Source: Streptomyces sp. HmicA12
Lineage (GTDB): Bacteria > Actinomycetota > Actinomycetes > Streptomycetales > Streptomycetaceae
Assembly (NCBI RefSeq): GCF_000373565.1
Contig: NZ_KB891798.1
Span: 248,206-312,205, forward strand
Length of the DNA stretch: 64,000 bases
Reading direction: 5' to 3'
The notes beneath the pieces are model-generated. The model worked only from the letters and a program-made list of their open reading frames with translations, was not told the DNA's origin and searched no databases. The translations under genes were made by a program, and so were the position numbers. Of this stretch, positions 16,319-25,100 are shown in pieces. The number at the start of each line of letters is the position of its first letter. The stretch's first letter is position 1.

Positions 16319-17431
16319 ATGACCGCCGCCACGATGGACTTCGAGATCCGCCCGACGAGTCGGCCCCTGCCGGCGGCCGAACGTGAAGCAGTCCTGAAAG
16401 AGCCGGGGTTCGGGCAGACTTTCACCGATCACATGGTGACGCTGCGCTGGTCCGCAGGGCGCGGTTGGCACGACGGACGCCTCGAACCGTACGGCGCCTT
16501 CACGCTGGAGCCGGCGACCTCGGTCTTCCACTACGGACAGGCGATGTTCGAGGGAATGAAGGCGTACCGCCAATCTGACGGAGCGGTCACGCTGTTCCGT
16601 CCGACTGCGAACGCGGCACGGTTCAACGCGTCGGCGCGGCGCATGGCGATGCCCGAACTGCCCCCGGAGATCTTCGTCAGAGCGGTCGAACTGCTCGTGG
16701 CCCACGACCGTGCCTGGGTGCCGGAAGGAGCCGGTCGGAGCCTGTACCTGCGCCCCTTCATGATCGCCACGGATCCCTCGCTCGGGTTCACTCACCCGTC
16801 GCGGACCTTCCTGTTCTGTGTCGTCGCCTCGCCCGCCACCGCGTACTTCGGCGGGGGACCGCCCAAGTCCCTGACGGTCTGGCTGTCCACGGCCTACACG
16901 CGGGCCGTCCGTGGTGGCACGGGCTTCGCCAAGACGGGCGGCAACTACGCGGGCGCCTTCGCCGCGGGGTTGGAGGCAACGGCCCACGGGTGCGACCAGG
17001 TGGTGTGGCTGGACGCCATGGAGCACCGGTGGGCCGAGGAGATGGGGGGAATGAACCTGTTCTTCGTGCACGCACGGCCGGGCGGACGCCCGCTCCTGAC
17101 GACGCCGCCTCTGACGGGCACGTTGCTGCCGGGCATCACGCGTGACTCTCTCCTCACCCTGGCGCCGAAGATGGGCTACGACGTGACAGAGAGCCCCGTG
17201 TCCGTGGACCAATGGCGGGAGGAGTGCGCGTCGGGCGAGCTGACCGAGGTGTTCGCCTGCGGTACGGCGGCGGTGATAGCGCCGGTCGGCACCGTGAAGT
17301 CGCAGAGCGGGCGATGGACGGTCGGCGACGGCGAACCGGGGTCGGTGACACTTCGGTTGCGCCGGGAGCTGCTGGGAATCCAGCACGGTTCGGCCCCCGA
17401 TCCGGAAGGCTGGGTCCATCATGTCCGCTGA
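16319..17431 (+). CDS. Branched-chain amino acid aminotransferase-like enzyme (IlvE type)
   Basis: 370-residue fold-type IV PLP aminotransferase. Motifs: FHYGQAMFEGMKAYR, RPTANAARFNASARRM, TGFAKTGGNYAGAF with the PLP lysine, and EEMGGMNLFF. Usually it interconverts Val/Leu/Ile with their keto acids. Within the operon it may supply a branched amino acid for the valine-type A domain encoded next, or transaminate the keto acid made by the MppP homologue; the second would be an unusual substrate. GGAGGTGAGCG precedes the ATG; the end overlaps the A-PCP start by 11 bp. Confidence 0.92.
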   Translation: MTAATMDFEIRPTSRPLPAAEREAVLKEPGFGQTFTDHMVTLRWSAGRGWHDGRLEPYGAFTLEPATSVFHYGQAMFEGMKAYRQSDGAVTLFRPTANAARFNASARRMAMPELPPEIFVRAVELLVAHDRAWVPEGAGRSLYLRPFMIATDPSLGFTHPSRTFLFCVVASPATAYFGGGPPKSLTVWLSTAYTRAVRGGTGFAKTGGNYAGAFAAGLEATAHGCDQVVWLDAMEHRWAEEMGGMNLFFVHARPGGRPLLTTPPLTGTLLPGITRDSLLTLAPKMGYDVTESPVSVDQWREECASGELTEVFACGTAAVIAPVGTVKSQSGRWTVGDGEPGSVTLRLRRELLGIQHGSAPDPEGWVHHVR

Positions 17432-19352
17432 AGTCGAGGCCCGGCCGAGGGAGCCTCGGTGTATCCACGAGATGGTGGTCGAGCAGGCCCGTCGCTCACC
17501 CGACGCGATCGCTGTCAGCCACGGAGATCTGCGGATCACCTATGGTGAGCTGGACGTCCGATCGGCGGCGCTGGCGCGCCGCTTGCGGAGCGCCGGGGTG
17601 GCGCACGGAGACATCGTGGTGGTCCTGCTGGACCGGTCCGTCGACCTGATCGTGGCGCTGACAGCGGTGCTGCGCGCCGGTGGGGCCTATCTCTATCTGG
17701 ACCCGGTGGAGCCAACCGGTCAGCGGGAGCGGATCCTGGCCGACACCCGCGCCCGACACGCCCTCACCGACATCGACTCCGCACACGCGATCGACCTGCC
17801 GGTCGTGGTGTGTGTCGAGGACGTCAAGGACGTCGAGGACGTCGAGGACGTCAAGGACGTCAAGGACGTCAAGGACGTCAAGGACGCCGAGGACGCCGAG
17901 GACATCGAGCCCGAGACGGCTTCGTTCGACACCGAAGGGGGTGCCGAGGCCTGCGCAATGCCCGTGGACAGCCCGGCGTACGTCTGCTACACCTCGGGCT
18001 CCACCGGGGACCCCAAGGGCGTGGTCGTGTCGCATCGGGCGGTGTTCCGGCTCGTCGACGACCCCTCCTGGATCGACGTCCGCGACGATGACGTGTTCTT
18101 CCAGCTCACCCGTGTCGGGTTCGATGTGTCCACGTTCGAGATCTGGATGCCCCTGGTGCGGGGTCTGCGGCTCGCCCTGGGACCAGCGCTGCACGCCAAC
18201 CTCGACCTTGCCGACCTGGCCGGGATCATGCGTGCCGAAGGCGTCACCGTGCTGTGGCTGACGTCAGGTCTGTTCCACAAGATGGTGACGCATCAGCTGG
18301 ACGGACTGTCGGGGATCCGGCATCTGCTCGCCGGTGGCGATGTCCTCTCCCCCGCCCATGTCAGCAGGGTCATGACCGCCTACCCCGACATGCTCTTCAC
18401 CAACGGCTACGGACCGACGGAGAACACCACCTTCAGCACCTGCTGGACCACCCGCGAGTCCGGACCGGAATCCACGGTGCCCATCGGGGTTCCGATCGAC
18501 GGCAGTTCCGCCGTGGTGCGGGGTCCCGACCTGCGGCCCGTGGCCGACGGAGAGGCCGGCGAGTTGTGGGTCGGCGGCAGCGGGGTGGCCAACGGATACC
18601 TGCATCGACCGGCGGAGACAGCGGCGCGCTTCGTCGCGGACCTCGATCCCGCGGCGGCACCGGGCAGCCGGATGTACCGAACAGGAGACCTTGCGCGGTG
18701 GCGGGGCGACGGCACCCTGGAGTTCCTCGGCCGGGTCGATCGGCAGCTGAAGATTCGTGGCTACCGCGTGGAGCCGAGCATGGTGGAGTCGGAGATCCTG
18801 CGCCTCCCCGGTGTCGTGCAGGCCGCGGTGGTGCCTCGCAGCTACGGGGCGAGCGATACGCGTCTGATCGCGTATGTCGCGGCCGGGGAACGCGACCCGT
18901 CGACCTGGGCGGCGTTCAGCGCCTCGCTGCGGGAGCAGTTGCAGGCGGTGCTGCCGGCCCACCTGGTCCCGTGGGCGATCGTCATTCACCCCGAGCTGTC
19001 GCTCAACCCGAACGGAAAGGTCGACCGTTCGGCACTGCCGTCGGCAAGGATTCCGCGGAACGTGTGGAACGAGTACGTGGCGCCCAGGGACTCCGTCGAG
19101 GCACGGCTGGCGGAGATCTGGAGCGAGGCGCTGGACATCGACGAGGTCGGCGTCGAGGACAACTTCTTCGACCTGGGAGGACATTCCCTGCTCGCCGCGG
19201 AGCTGCTGGCCGCTCTGCCCGTGGAGTTCGAGGCGACACTGCCCGCACGCACGCTGTACCTGAGACCCACGATCGCGGAACTCGCGAAGGAGCTTCGGGG
19301 CAGTGCGGGGGAGTCCAGGCCCGAGAGGAGTACGGATGCGTCCGCTCAGTAG
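17421..19352 (+). CDS. Stand-alone NRPS A-PCP didomain, predicted valine
   Basis: 643 residues: A domain about 12-545 (YTSGSTG near 190, YGPTE, YRTGDL, GRVDRQLKIRGYR, NGKVDR) and PCP about 550-625 (GGHSL, Ser near 588). My reading of the specificity residues is D-V-F-W-L-G-G-T-F-K, differing at two conservative positions from the classic valine code DAFWIGGTFK. The A domain carries an acidic repeat insertion (separate entry). Lacking C and TE domains, it must hand its residue to another protein. It overlaps the P450 gene, a layout used for hydroxylation of PCP-bound amino acids; beta-hydroxyvaline is a candidate product. Confidence 0.93.
   Translation: MSAEVEARPREPRCIHEMVVEQARRSPDAIAVSHGDLRITYGELDVRSAALARRLRSAGVAHGDIVVVLLDRSVDLIVALTAVLRAGGAYLYLDPVEPTGQRERILADTRARHALTDIDSAHAIDLPVVVCVEDVKDVEDVEDVKDVKDVKDVKDAEDAEDIEPETASFDTEGGAEACAMPVDSPAYVCYTSGSTGDPKGVVVSHRAVFRLVDDPSWIDVRDDDVFFQLTRVGFDVSTFEIWMPLVRGLRLALGPALHANLDLADLAGIMRAEGVTVLWLTSGLFHKMVTHQLDGLSGIRHLLAGGDVLSPAHVSRVMTAYPDMLFTNGYGPTENTTFSTCWTTRESGPESTVPIGVPIDGSSAVVRGPDLRPVADGEAGELWVGGSGVANGYLHRPAETAARFVADLDPAAAPGSRMYRTGDLARWRGDGTLEFLGRVDRQLKIRGYRVEPSMVESEILRLPGVVQAAVVPRSYGASDTRLIAYVAAGERDPSTWAAFSASLREQLQAVLPAHLVPWAIVIHPELSLNPNGKVDRSALPSARIPRNVWNEYVAPRDSVEARLAEIWSEALDIDEVGVEDNFFDLGGHSLLAAELLAALPVEFEATLPARTLYLRPTIAELAKELRGSAGESRPERSTDASAQ
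17814..17903 (+). repeat. Ten 9-bp in-frame tandem repeats inside the A domain
   Basis: Ten copies of GTC(A/G)AGGAC-like units encode VED/VKD/AED triplets, a 30-residue charged low-complexity insertion in the loop between motifs A2 and A3. Copies stay in frame, so changes in number would alter only loop length. Confidence 0.92.
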
Positions 19353-20607
19353 GCATGAGGCCGACTCGTCCGGCGTTCCGGCCGGGGGCTGTCCCGTCGG
19401 TGCGGCTTCCGCCGGCCTGGCGCATGCCGCGTCCTTCACCGAACTGGGTTTTCGTGGCGTCTGGGCGCAGATGCGCGAGGAGGACCATCTGGAGTGGACG
19501 CAGGTGGACGACCACAGAGGCTTCTGGTCGGTGGTGAGGTACGACGATGTGGAGAGGGTTCTGCGGGACGCCGCCACCTTCACCTCGGAACGCGGCACCA
19601 TGATCAATATTCTGGGTGCCGAGGACCCGGCCGGCGGACGGCAGATCGCCGCGACCGATCCACCGCGTCACACCGTCATGCGGGCGCGCCTGCAGAAGGC
19701 GCTCGCCATCAAGTCCATCGAGAAGCAGCAGAGCATGATCAGCCGCTTGGTCGACGAGGCGCTGGCACCCCTGGCCGCCGACGGTGGCTTCGACTTCGCG
19801 GAGGCGATGCTGGCACTGCCGGTGGCCATCGGTGGCGAGTCGATGGGGCTGCCGCGTGCGGACTGGCCGCGGTTGGGAGAACTCCTGGTCGCCTCGATCG
19901 CCGCCGACGATCCCGCCTATCAGAAGGAGGGCGGCACCCAGGCGACCCTTGACGCCGCCCACCGCGAACTGTTCGCCTACTTTCAGGACATCTACACCGA
20001 GCGGCGTCGCAACCTCGGAGACGACCTCGTCAGTGTGCTGATCACCACCGAGGTGGACGGACGCACCATGACCCCTGGCGAGGTCATGTCCAACTGCTAC
20101 AGCGTGCTGCTCGGAGCGGTCGTCACGACGCCGCACGCCCCCAACTACATGATGACCGAGCACATCGCCGACGGAACCCTCGACCGGTGGGCCGAGGATC
20201 TCACCGTCACCCCGACCGCGGTGGAGGAAGCACTGCGGCTGGGCTCACCCGTCAGCCACTTCATGCGGTACGCCGTCGACGACGTGGTCATGCACGGGAC
20301 TCGTATACGGGCGGGTGACGCGGTGGTCAGCTGGCTCGGCGCCGCGAACCGTGACAGTACGGTGTTCCCGGACGCGGAGCGGTTCGACATGCGACGGCGC
20401 CCGAACAAGCATCTGGCCTTCGGAATCGGCCCGCACTACTGCGTCGGGCACACCGTCGCGCGGGTCACCCTGCGCACCTTGTTCAACGAGCTGCTGACGC
20501 GCTTCACGACGTTCGAGCCCGCAGGTGAACCACAGCGACTGCGGTCCAACTTCGTCTCCGGCCACCGGAAGCTGCCGATCACCGCGTCGCCCGCCCACAC
20601 AGGCTGA
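19336..20607 (+). CDS. Cytochrome P450 coupled to the A-PCP gene
   Basis: 423-residue bacterial P450. Haem loop FGIGPHYCVG with the axial Cys, ExxR in the K-helix (EEAL with downstream Arg) and ATDPPRHTVMR in the C-helix region. The I-helix reads LLGAVVTT rather than AGxDT/ET, so the usual acid is missing; such variants occur in P450s acting on carrier-bound amino acids. The ATG at 19336 is chosen for GGAG five bases upstream; it overlaps the A-PCP stop by 17 bp. Most likely it hydroxylates the valyl residue on the preceding PCP. Confidence 0.9.
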   Translation: MRPLSRHEADSSGVPAGGCPVGAASAGLAHAASFTELGFRGVWAQMREEDHLEWTQVDDHRGFWSVVRYDDVERVLRDAATFTSERGTMINILGAEDPAGGRQIAATDPPRHTVMRARLQKALAIKSIEKQQSMISRLVDEALAPLAADGGFDFAEAMLALPVAIGGESMGLPRADWPRLGELLVASIAADDPAYQKEGGTQATLDAAHRELFAYFQDIYTERRRNLGDDLVSVLITTEVDGRTMTPGEVMSNCYSVLLGAVVTTPHAPNYMMTEHIADGTLDRWAEDLTVTPTAVEEALRLGSPVSHFMRYAVDDVVMHGTRIRAGDAVVSWLGAANRDSTVFPDAERFDMRRRPNKHLAFGIGPHYCVGHTVARVTLRTLFNELLTRFTTFEPAGEPQRLRSNFVSGHRKLPITASPAHTG

Positions 20608-20631
20608 GTCCGAACGTCGGAAGGGTTCCCC

Positions 20632-21378
20632 ATGTCCTCGTCGCGACCTCCCCTGCGCAACCGCTGGTTGCCCCGTGAACCGTCGCGGAGCGCGCGCGCA
20701 CGGGTCTTCCTCATTCCCTATTCGGGTTGTGGTGCGAGCATGTACCGGCAGTGGCCCGCGCAGCGCGACGGGGTGGAGTTCCTGCCGGTCGAGCTTCCGG
20801 GACACGAGTCACGGTTCGCAGAGCCCAACTTCACCTCCTACGCGGAGCTCGGCGAGCAGATGGCCGAAGGGCTCGCGCCTCACCTCGACGTGCCGTTCGG
20901 CTTCTTCGGCCACTGCGGTTCGGCGCTCGCGGCGTACGAGACCTCGGTGCAGATGGTCACGCGGAACGTGGCGATTCCGTCGGCGCTGTTCGTCTCGTCC
21001 GAGGTCGCCCCGCAGGACGGCCCCGCCGGCAGGTTCCTCGAGATGGACGACCACGAGTTGGGCGCCGAGCTGGAGAAGCTGATCCGTGAACTGGGCGGCA
21101 CGCCGTCTGCCGAACTGATCGAGCTGTACCTGGAGGTTCTGCGCGCCGACGTGGAGACCAACAGACGTTACGTCGTGCCCGCACCCGTCCGGTTGCCGTG
21201 CCCGATCATCGCCGTCGGCTGGACCGGGGACAAGGAGATCCCGTACGCGACCATGGGCGGCTGGCCGACATGCGGGGACACGAAGTCGGTGCTGCTGGAG
21301 GGCAGCCATCACCGGTTCATCGAGGCGCCGGCCGACCTGCTCGACCTGATGGGTGCCGCACTCGGGCACGGCTCGTGA
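20632..21378 (+). CDS. Type II thioesterase-like protein with Cys nucleophile; possible aminoacyl shuttle
   Basis: 248-residue alpha/beta hydrolase of the NRPS type II thioesterase family. The elbow is GHCGSA, placing Cys95 at the nucleophile position and Ser where the last Gly of GxSxG should be. A C-terminal His (EGSHHRF) is present. Gene order A-PCP, P450, Cys-hydrolase matches the logic of syringomycin (SyrB1, SyrB2, SyrC) and coronamic acid (CmaA, CmaB, CmaE), where a Cys acyltransferase carries a modified residue to another carrier. I infer that it may carry the P450-modified valyl group to the 4007-7342 protein. GGAAGGG precedes the ATG. Confidence 0.88.
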   Translation: MSSSRPPLRNRWLPREPSRSARARVFLIPYSGCGASMYRQWPAQRDGVEFLPVELPGHESRFAEPNFTSYAELGEQMAEGLAPHLDVPFGFFGHCGSALAAYETSVQMVTRNVAIPSALFVSSEVAPQDGPAGRFLEMDDHELGAELEKLIRELGGTPSAELIELYLEVLRADVETNRRYVVPAPVRLPCPIIAVGWTGDKEIPYATMGGWPTCGDTKSVLLEGSHHRFIEAPADLLDLMGAALGHGS

Positions 21379-22172
21379 CCGGCGCCATGGCCACGCCGAC
21401 GGAGCGGGAACGGCGCTGGCTCAAGCGGTTCGCCGGACCCGCCCCGGCCGGGACGACCACGCTGCTCTGCTTCCACTACGCCGGGGGAAGCGCGGGGATG
21501 TTCCGCCATTGGCCCGCGCTGCTCCCGTCCGTGGACGTGGTCGGCGTACAGCTTCCGGGCCGAGCGGACCGGTTTCTCGAAGATCGCCATGCCCGGATGG
21601 AGCCGCTGGTGGAGGAGCTGATCGAGGTGCTGCGGCCGTCGCTGGGCCGGCGCTTCGCCTGCTACGGATCCAGCATGGGCGCCCGGGTGGCGTGGGCGTT
21701 CGCGCATGCCCTGCGCGAACGCGATCTGCCGGGCCCCTGTGCGCTGTTCGTGGCCGCGAGCGGCGGGCCGGCACTCGATGACGGAAGCTGGCTCTGGCAG
21801 GACCGGGACGACGGACTCGAAGGCTATGTGCGGGAGATGGGAGGCACTCCGCCGTCCGTGCTCGCCGAAGCGGGACTGCTGGCCGCACTGCTCCCCGTAC
21901 TGGAGGCGGACCTGTCGGTGCTGAGCACGCACGACTTCCACCCCGAAGTTCCTCTCGACATCCCGGTCCATGCCTTTGCCGCGGAGCACGACGCGGAGGC
22001 GGGCCCGGATCGTATGCGGGCATGGCAGGACGAGACCACGGCGGCGTTCTCGATGGACGTGCTGCCGTGCGGGCACTTCTTCGACTCCGCGTCCGAGGCA
22101 AAGGTGATCGACTCCATCGGCAGGACGCTCGGTGACGTGCTGTCGCCGACGAACGGAGGAATGGCGAAGTGA
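21375..22172 (+). CDS. Type II thioesterase (Ser nucleophile)
   Basis: 265-residue type II thioesterase with a standard serine elbow GSSMGA (Ser100 from the GTG start), FHYAGGSAG near the N-terminus, and His in LPCGHFF. Likely role: hydrolytic editing of stalled or mis-primed carrier proteins. The start is either GTG 21375, overlapping the preceding TGA as GTGA, or ATG 21387; neither has a strong ribosome binding site, which favours coupling. The end overlaps the next NRPS gene by GTGA. Confidence 0.9.
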   Translation: MTGAMATPTERERRWLKRFAGPAPAGTTTLLCFHYAGGSAGMFRHWPALLPSVDVVGVQLPGRADRFLEDRHARMEPLVEELIEVLRPSLGRRFACYGSSMGARVAWAFAHALRERDLPGPCALFVAASGGPALDDGSWLWQDRDDGLEGYVREMGGTPPSVLAEAGLLAALLPVLEADLSVLSTHDFHPEVPLDIPVHAFAAEHDAEAGPDRMRAWQDETTAAFSMDVLPCGHFFDSASEAKVIDSIGRTLGDVLSPTNGGMAK

Positions 22173-25100
22173 GCGACCTGGAATCGCGCATCGCCGCGCT
22201 GCCGCCGGCGCAGCGGGCTGTTCTCGAGGCTCGGCTGGCCGACCGCGCGGCCGCTCGCGGACAGGGCGCGGTGGACCGGATCCTGCCACGCGACCGATCC
22301 GCTCCGGTTCCGCTGGGTGTCGCCCAGCACCGGGAGTGGGCGGTCGGACAGATCCGCTCGGTCAACAACATCACCGGCGCTCTGAGGCTGGAAGGCAGTC
22401 TCGATCTCACTCTGTTGAGCAGCGTCCTCACCGAGATCGTCGAGCGCCATGAGGTGCTGCGTACGACGATAGAACTCGACGGAAACGGGACACCGGTGCA
22501 GGTCGTCCAGGCGGTGACACCGGTGCCGACACCGGTGGTGGACCTGACGCACATCGCCCCGGAGCAGCAGACGGACGAGGTTACGCGGCTCGCCCGCCGC
22601 GACATGACGCGGCCGTTCGACCCCGCGGACCCGCAACGCCTGCGGGTGACGTTGCTCAGGCTGGAAGCACAGGTGCATGTGGCCCTGTTCGCAGCCGACC
22701 ACGCGTCCTCGGACGCCTGGTCGCTGGCGATCATCGTCGAGGAGCTGGCCGCGATGTTCCGCAGCCGCCTCGGCGACGCCCGCGCAGATCTTCCGCCGCT
22801 CGACATCCAGTTCGGGGACTTCGCCGTGTGGCAGCGCCAGGAGCGCAGCGAGGAGCGGGAGGAGAGCGAAGTCCGCTACTGGCTCGAGCAGCTGACAGGC
22901 ATGCCCGCCGACTCGGCACTCCCGGTGGACCGCCCCGGTCCGGCGCGCCCGACCTACGCCGGCGGCGTGTACGACATGCGTCTCCCGAAGGAACTGGCGG
23001 CGGGTGTACAGCGGTTCGGGGAGAAGGAGGGCGCCTCACTGTTCGGCGTACTGCTGGCTGCCTGCTCCGTGCTGCTCAACCGGTACTCGGGCGAGGACGA
23101 CGTGGTCGTCGGCTCCCTCGTGTCGGGACGTACGCGCGGGGAGACCCAGCGGCTCATCGGGAGTTTCGCCAACCCACTGCCGCTGCGCGTGCGGATGCAC
23201 GACGAACTGACGCTGCGCCAGGTCGTGCGAGAGGCCCACGCGACGCTGGCCGGCGCGCTCGACCACCAGGACCTCCCGTTCGAGAAGGTGGCCGAGGGCC
23301 TCGACCTCGGACGCGACTCGACCCGCACCTCGTTCAGCCGGGTCTGGATCAACGTGCTCACTGTGCCGGACATGACGCTGGAACTGCCGGGGCTGCGCAT
23401 CACACCGGTGTCGATCGCACCGGCCAAGACCTCGGTGGACCTCACGCTCAACGTCACGCCGAGCGCCGGGACGTTGCAGATCCAGTGGCACTTCATGTCC
23501 GAACTCTTCGACCCCGCCACGATCGCGTTGCTGGCCGAACAGTTCCAGCGTGTGCTCCGCCACCTCGTCGACGAACCGGACACCCCCGTCTGGGCCGTGG
23601 AGCTCAATGCCGGCGCCGCGCAGAGCGAGCCGGCGGACTCGACCGAAGTGAGCGGATTCGTCGAGCTGTTCCAGCGTCGGGTGCGCATCGCTCCCTACGC
23701 CCCGGCGGTCATCTGGGACGGTGCCGCGACGAGTTACACGGAACTCAACCGGCGTGCGAACCGGCTCGCCCGGCGGTTGCGTGCCGCGGGAGTCCGGCGC
23801 GACGCGCGCGTCGGTGTCCTGGTCGAGCGGTCGCCGGCCCTGGCAGTGGCGATCCTGGCCGTACTCAAGGCCCACGGGGCGTACGTGCCCATCGACCCGA
23901 CGTACCCGCCCGAACGCATGGCGTTCCTGCTCCGGGACGCGGATGCGCACGTACTGGTCACCGAAGAACTGCTGGCGGACGCGCCGGGCCCCGGCGGGTG
24001 GACCACCGTGCTCATCGACGAGGCCGACGAGGCCGACGAGGCCGACGACGCCACGGGCGACGAGGGGGACCTCGACCTGCCGGATCCGGCAGCGGCGGCG
24101 TACGTCGTCTACACCTCGGGTTCGACCGGCGCTCCGAAGGGCGCCGTGATCGAGCACCGGCCGCTCGCGGTGTTCGCGCGCGAGGTGGTGGATCGCCTGG
24201 GCCTGGGCACCGGCGACCGGTTCCTGCAGTTCGCCTCGCCGGGCTTCGACGTGCTCGCCGAAGAGCTGTTCCCGACCTGGCTCGCCGGCGGCGCCGTGGT
24301 GATGCCGACGAAACACCTGATCAACGGCGAGGACGATCTCGCGGCGCTGATCGAGCGGGAACACCTGACCGTCATGGAACTGCCCACGGCCTACTGGCAC
24401 GAGTGGGCGCGTGAGATCGACCGGCTCGGCGTGGAACTCCCGAGACACCTCCGACTGGTGATCATCGGTGGTGAGCGGGTGCTGCCCGAACGCCTCGCCA
24501 TGTGGCGCCGCACCGGTGTTCCCCTCGCCCACGTCTACGGGCTCACCGAGACGACCGTCAGCTCCACCTTCTTCAGGCTGGACCCTGACGACCCGGAAAC
24601 GGAGTGGCCGAATCTGCCGATCGGCACCCCGCTCCCCTCGGCCGACCTGCGCATCCTGGATCGCCGGATGCGGCCGGTCCCGGCGGGGGGCGTGGGCGAG
24701 CTCTACATCGGCGGTGTCAGCCTGGCCCGAGGCTATCTGGGACGCCCGGCCCTCACCGCACAGCGCTTCGTCGCGGACCCGACCAGACCGGGCAAGCGGG
24801 TCTACCGCACCGGCGACCTGGTGCGCCGCCGCACCGATGGCAACCTGGAGTTCCACTCACGGGTCGACACGCAGGTCAAGATCCGTGGCTTCCGCGTCGA
24901 GCCCACCGAGGTCGAATCGGCCCTCACCGACCATCCCGGGGTCGCGGAGGCCGTGGTGACGGTCCATGAACCTGCCCCGGGAGACCGCCGGCTGATCGCC
25001 CACGTGGTGCCGTCGGCCGGCATGACCGCAGTCGCCGCCGGCCTGCGGGACTTCCTCCTCGAACGGCTTCCCTCCTACCTCGTCCCTTCGGCGTTCGTCG

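Noticed and set aside
17814..17903. Regular 9-bp repeat considered as a CRISPR-like or regulatory array
   Set aside because: The units are contiguous, in frame and inside a conserved A domain; there are no spacers.
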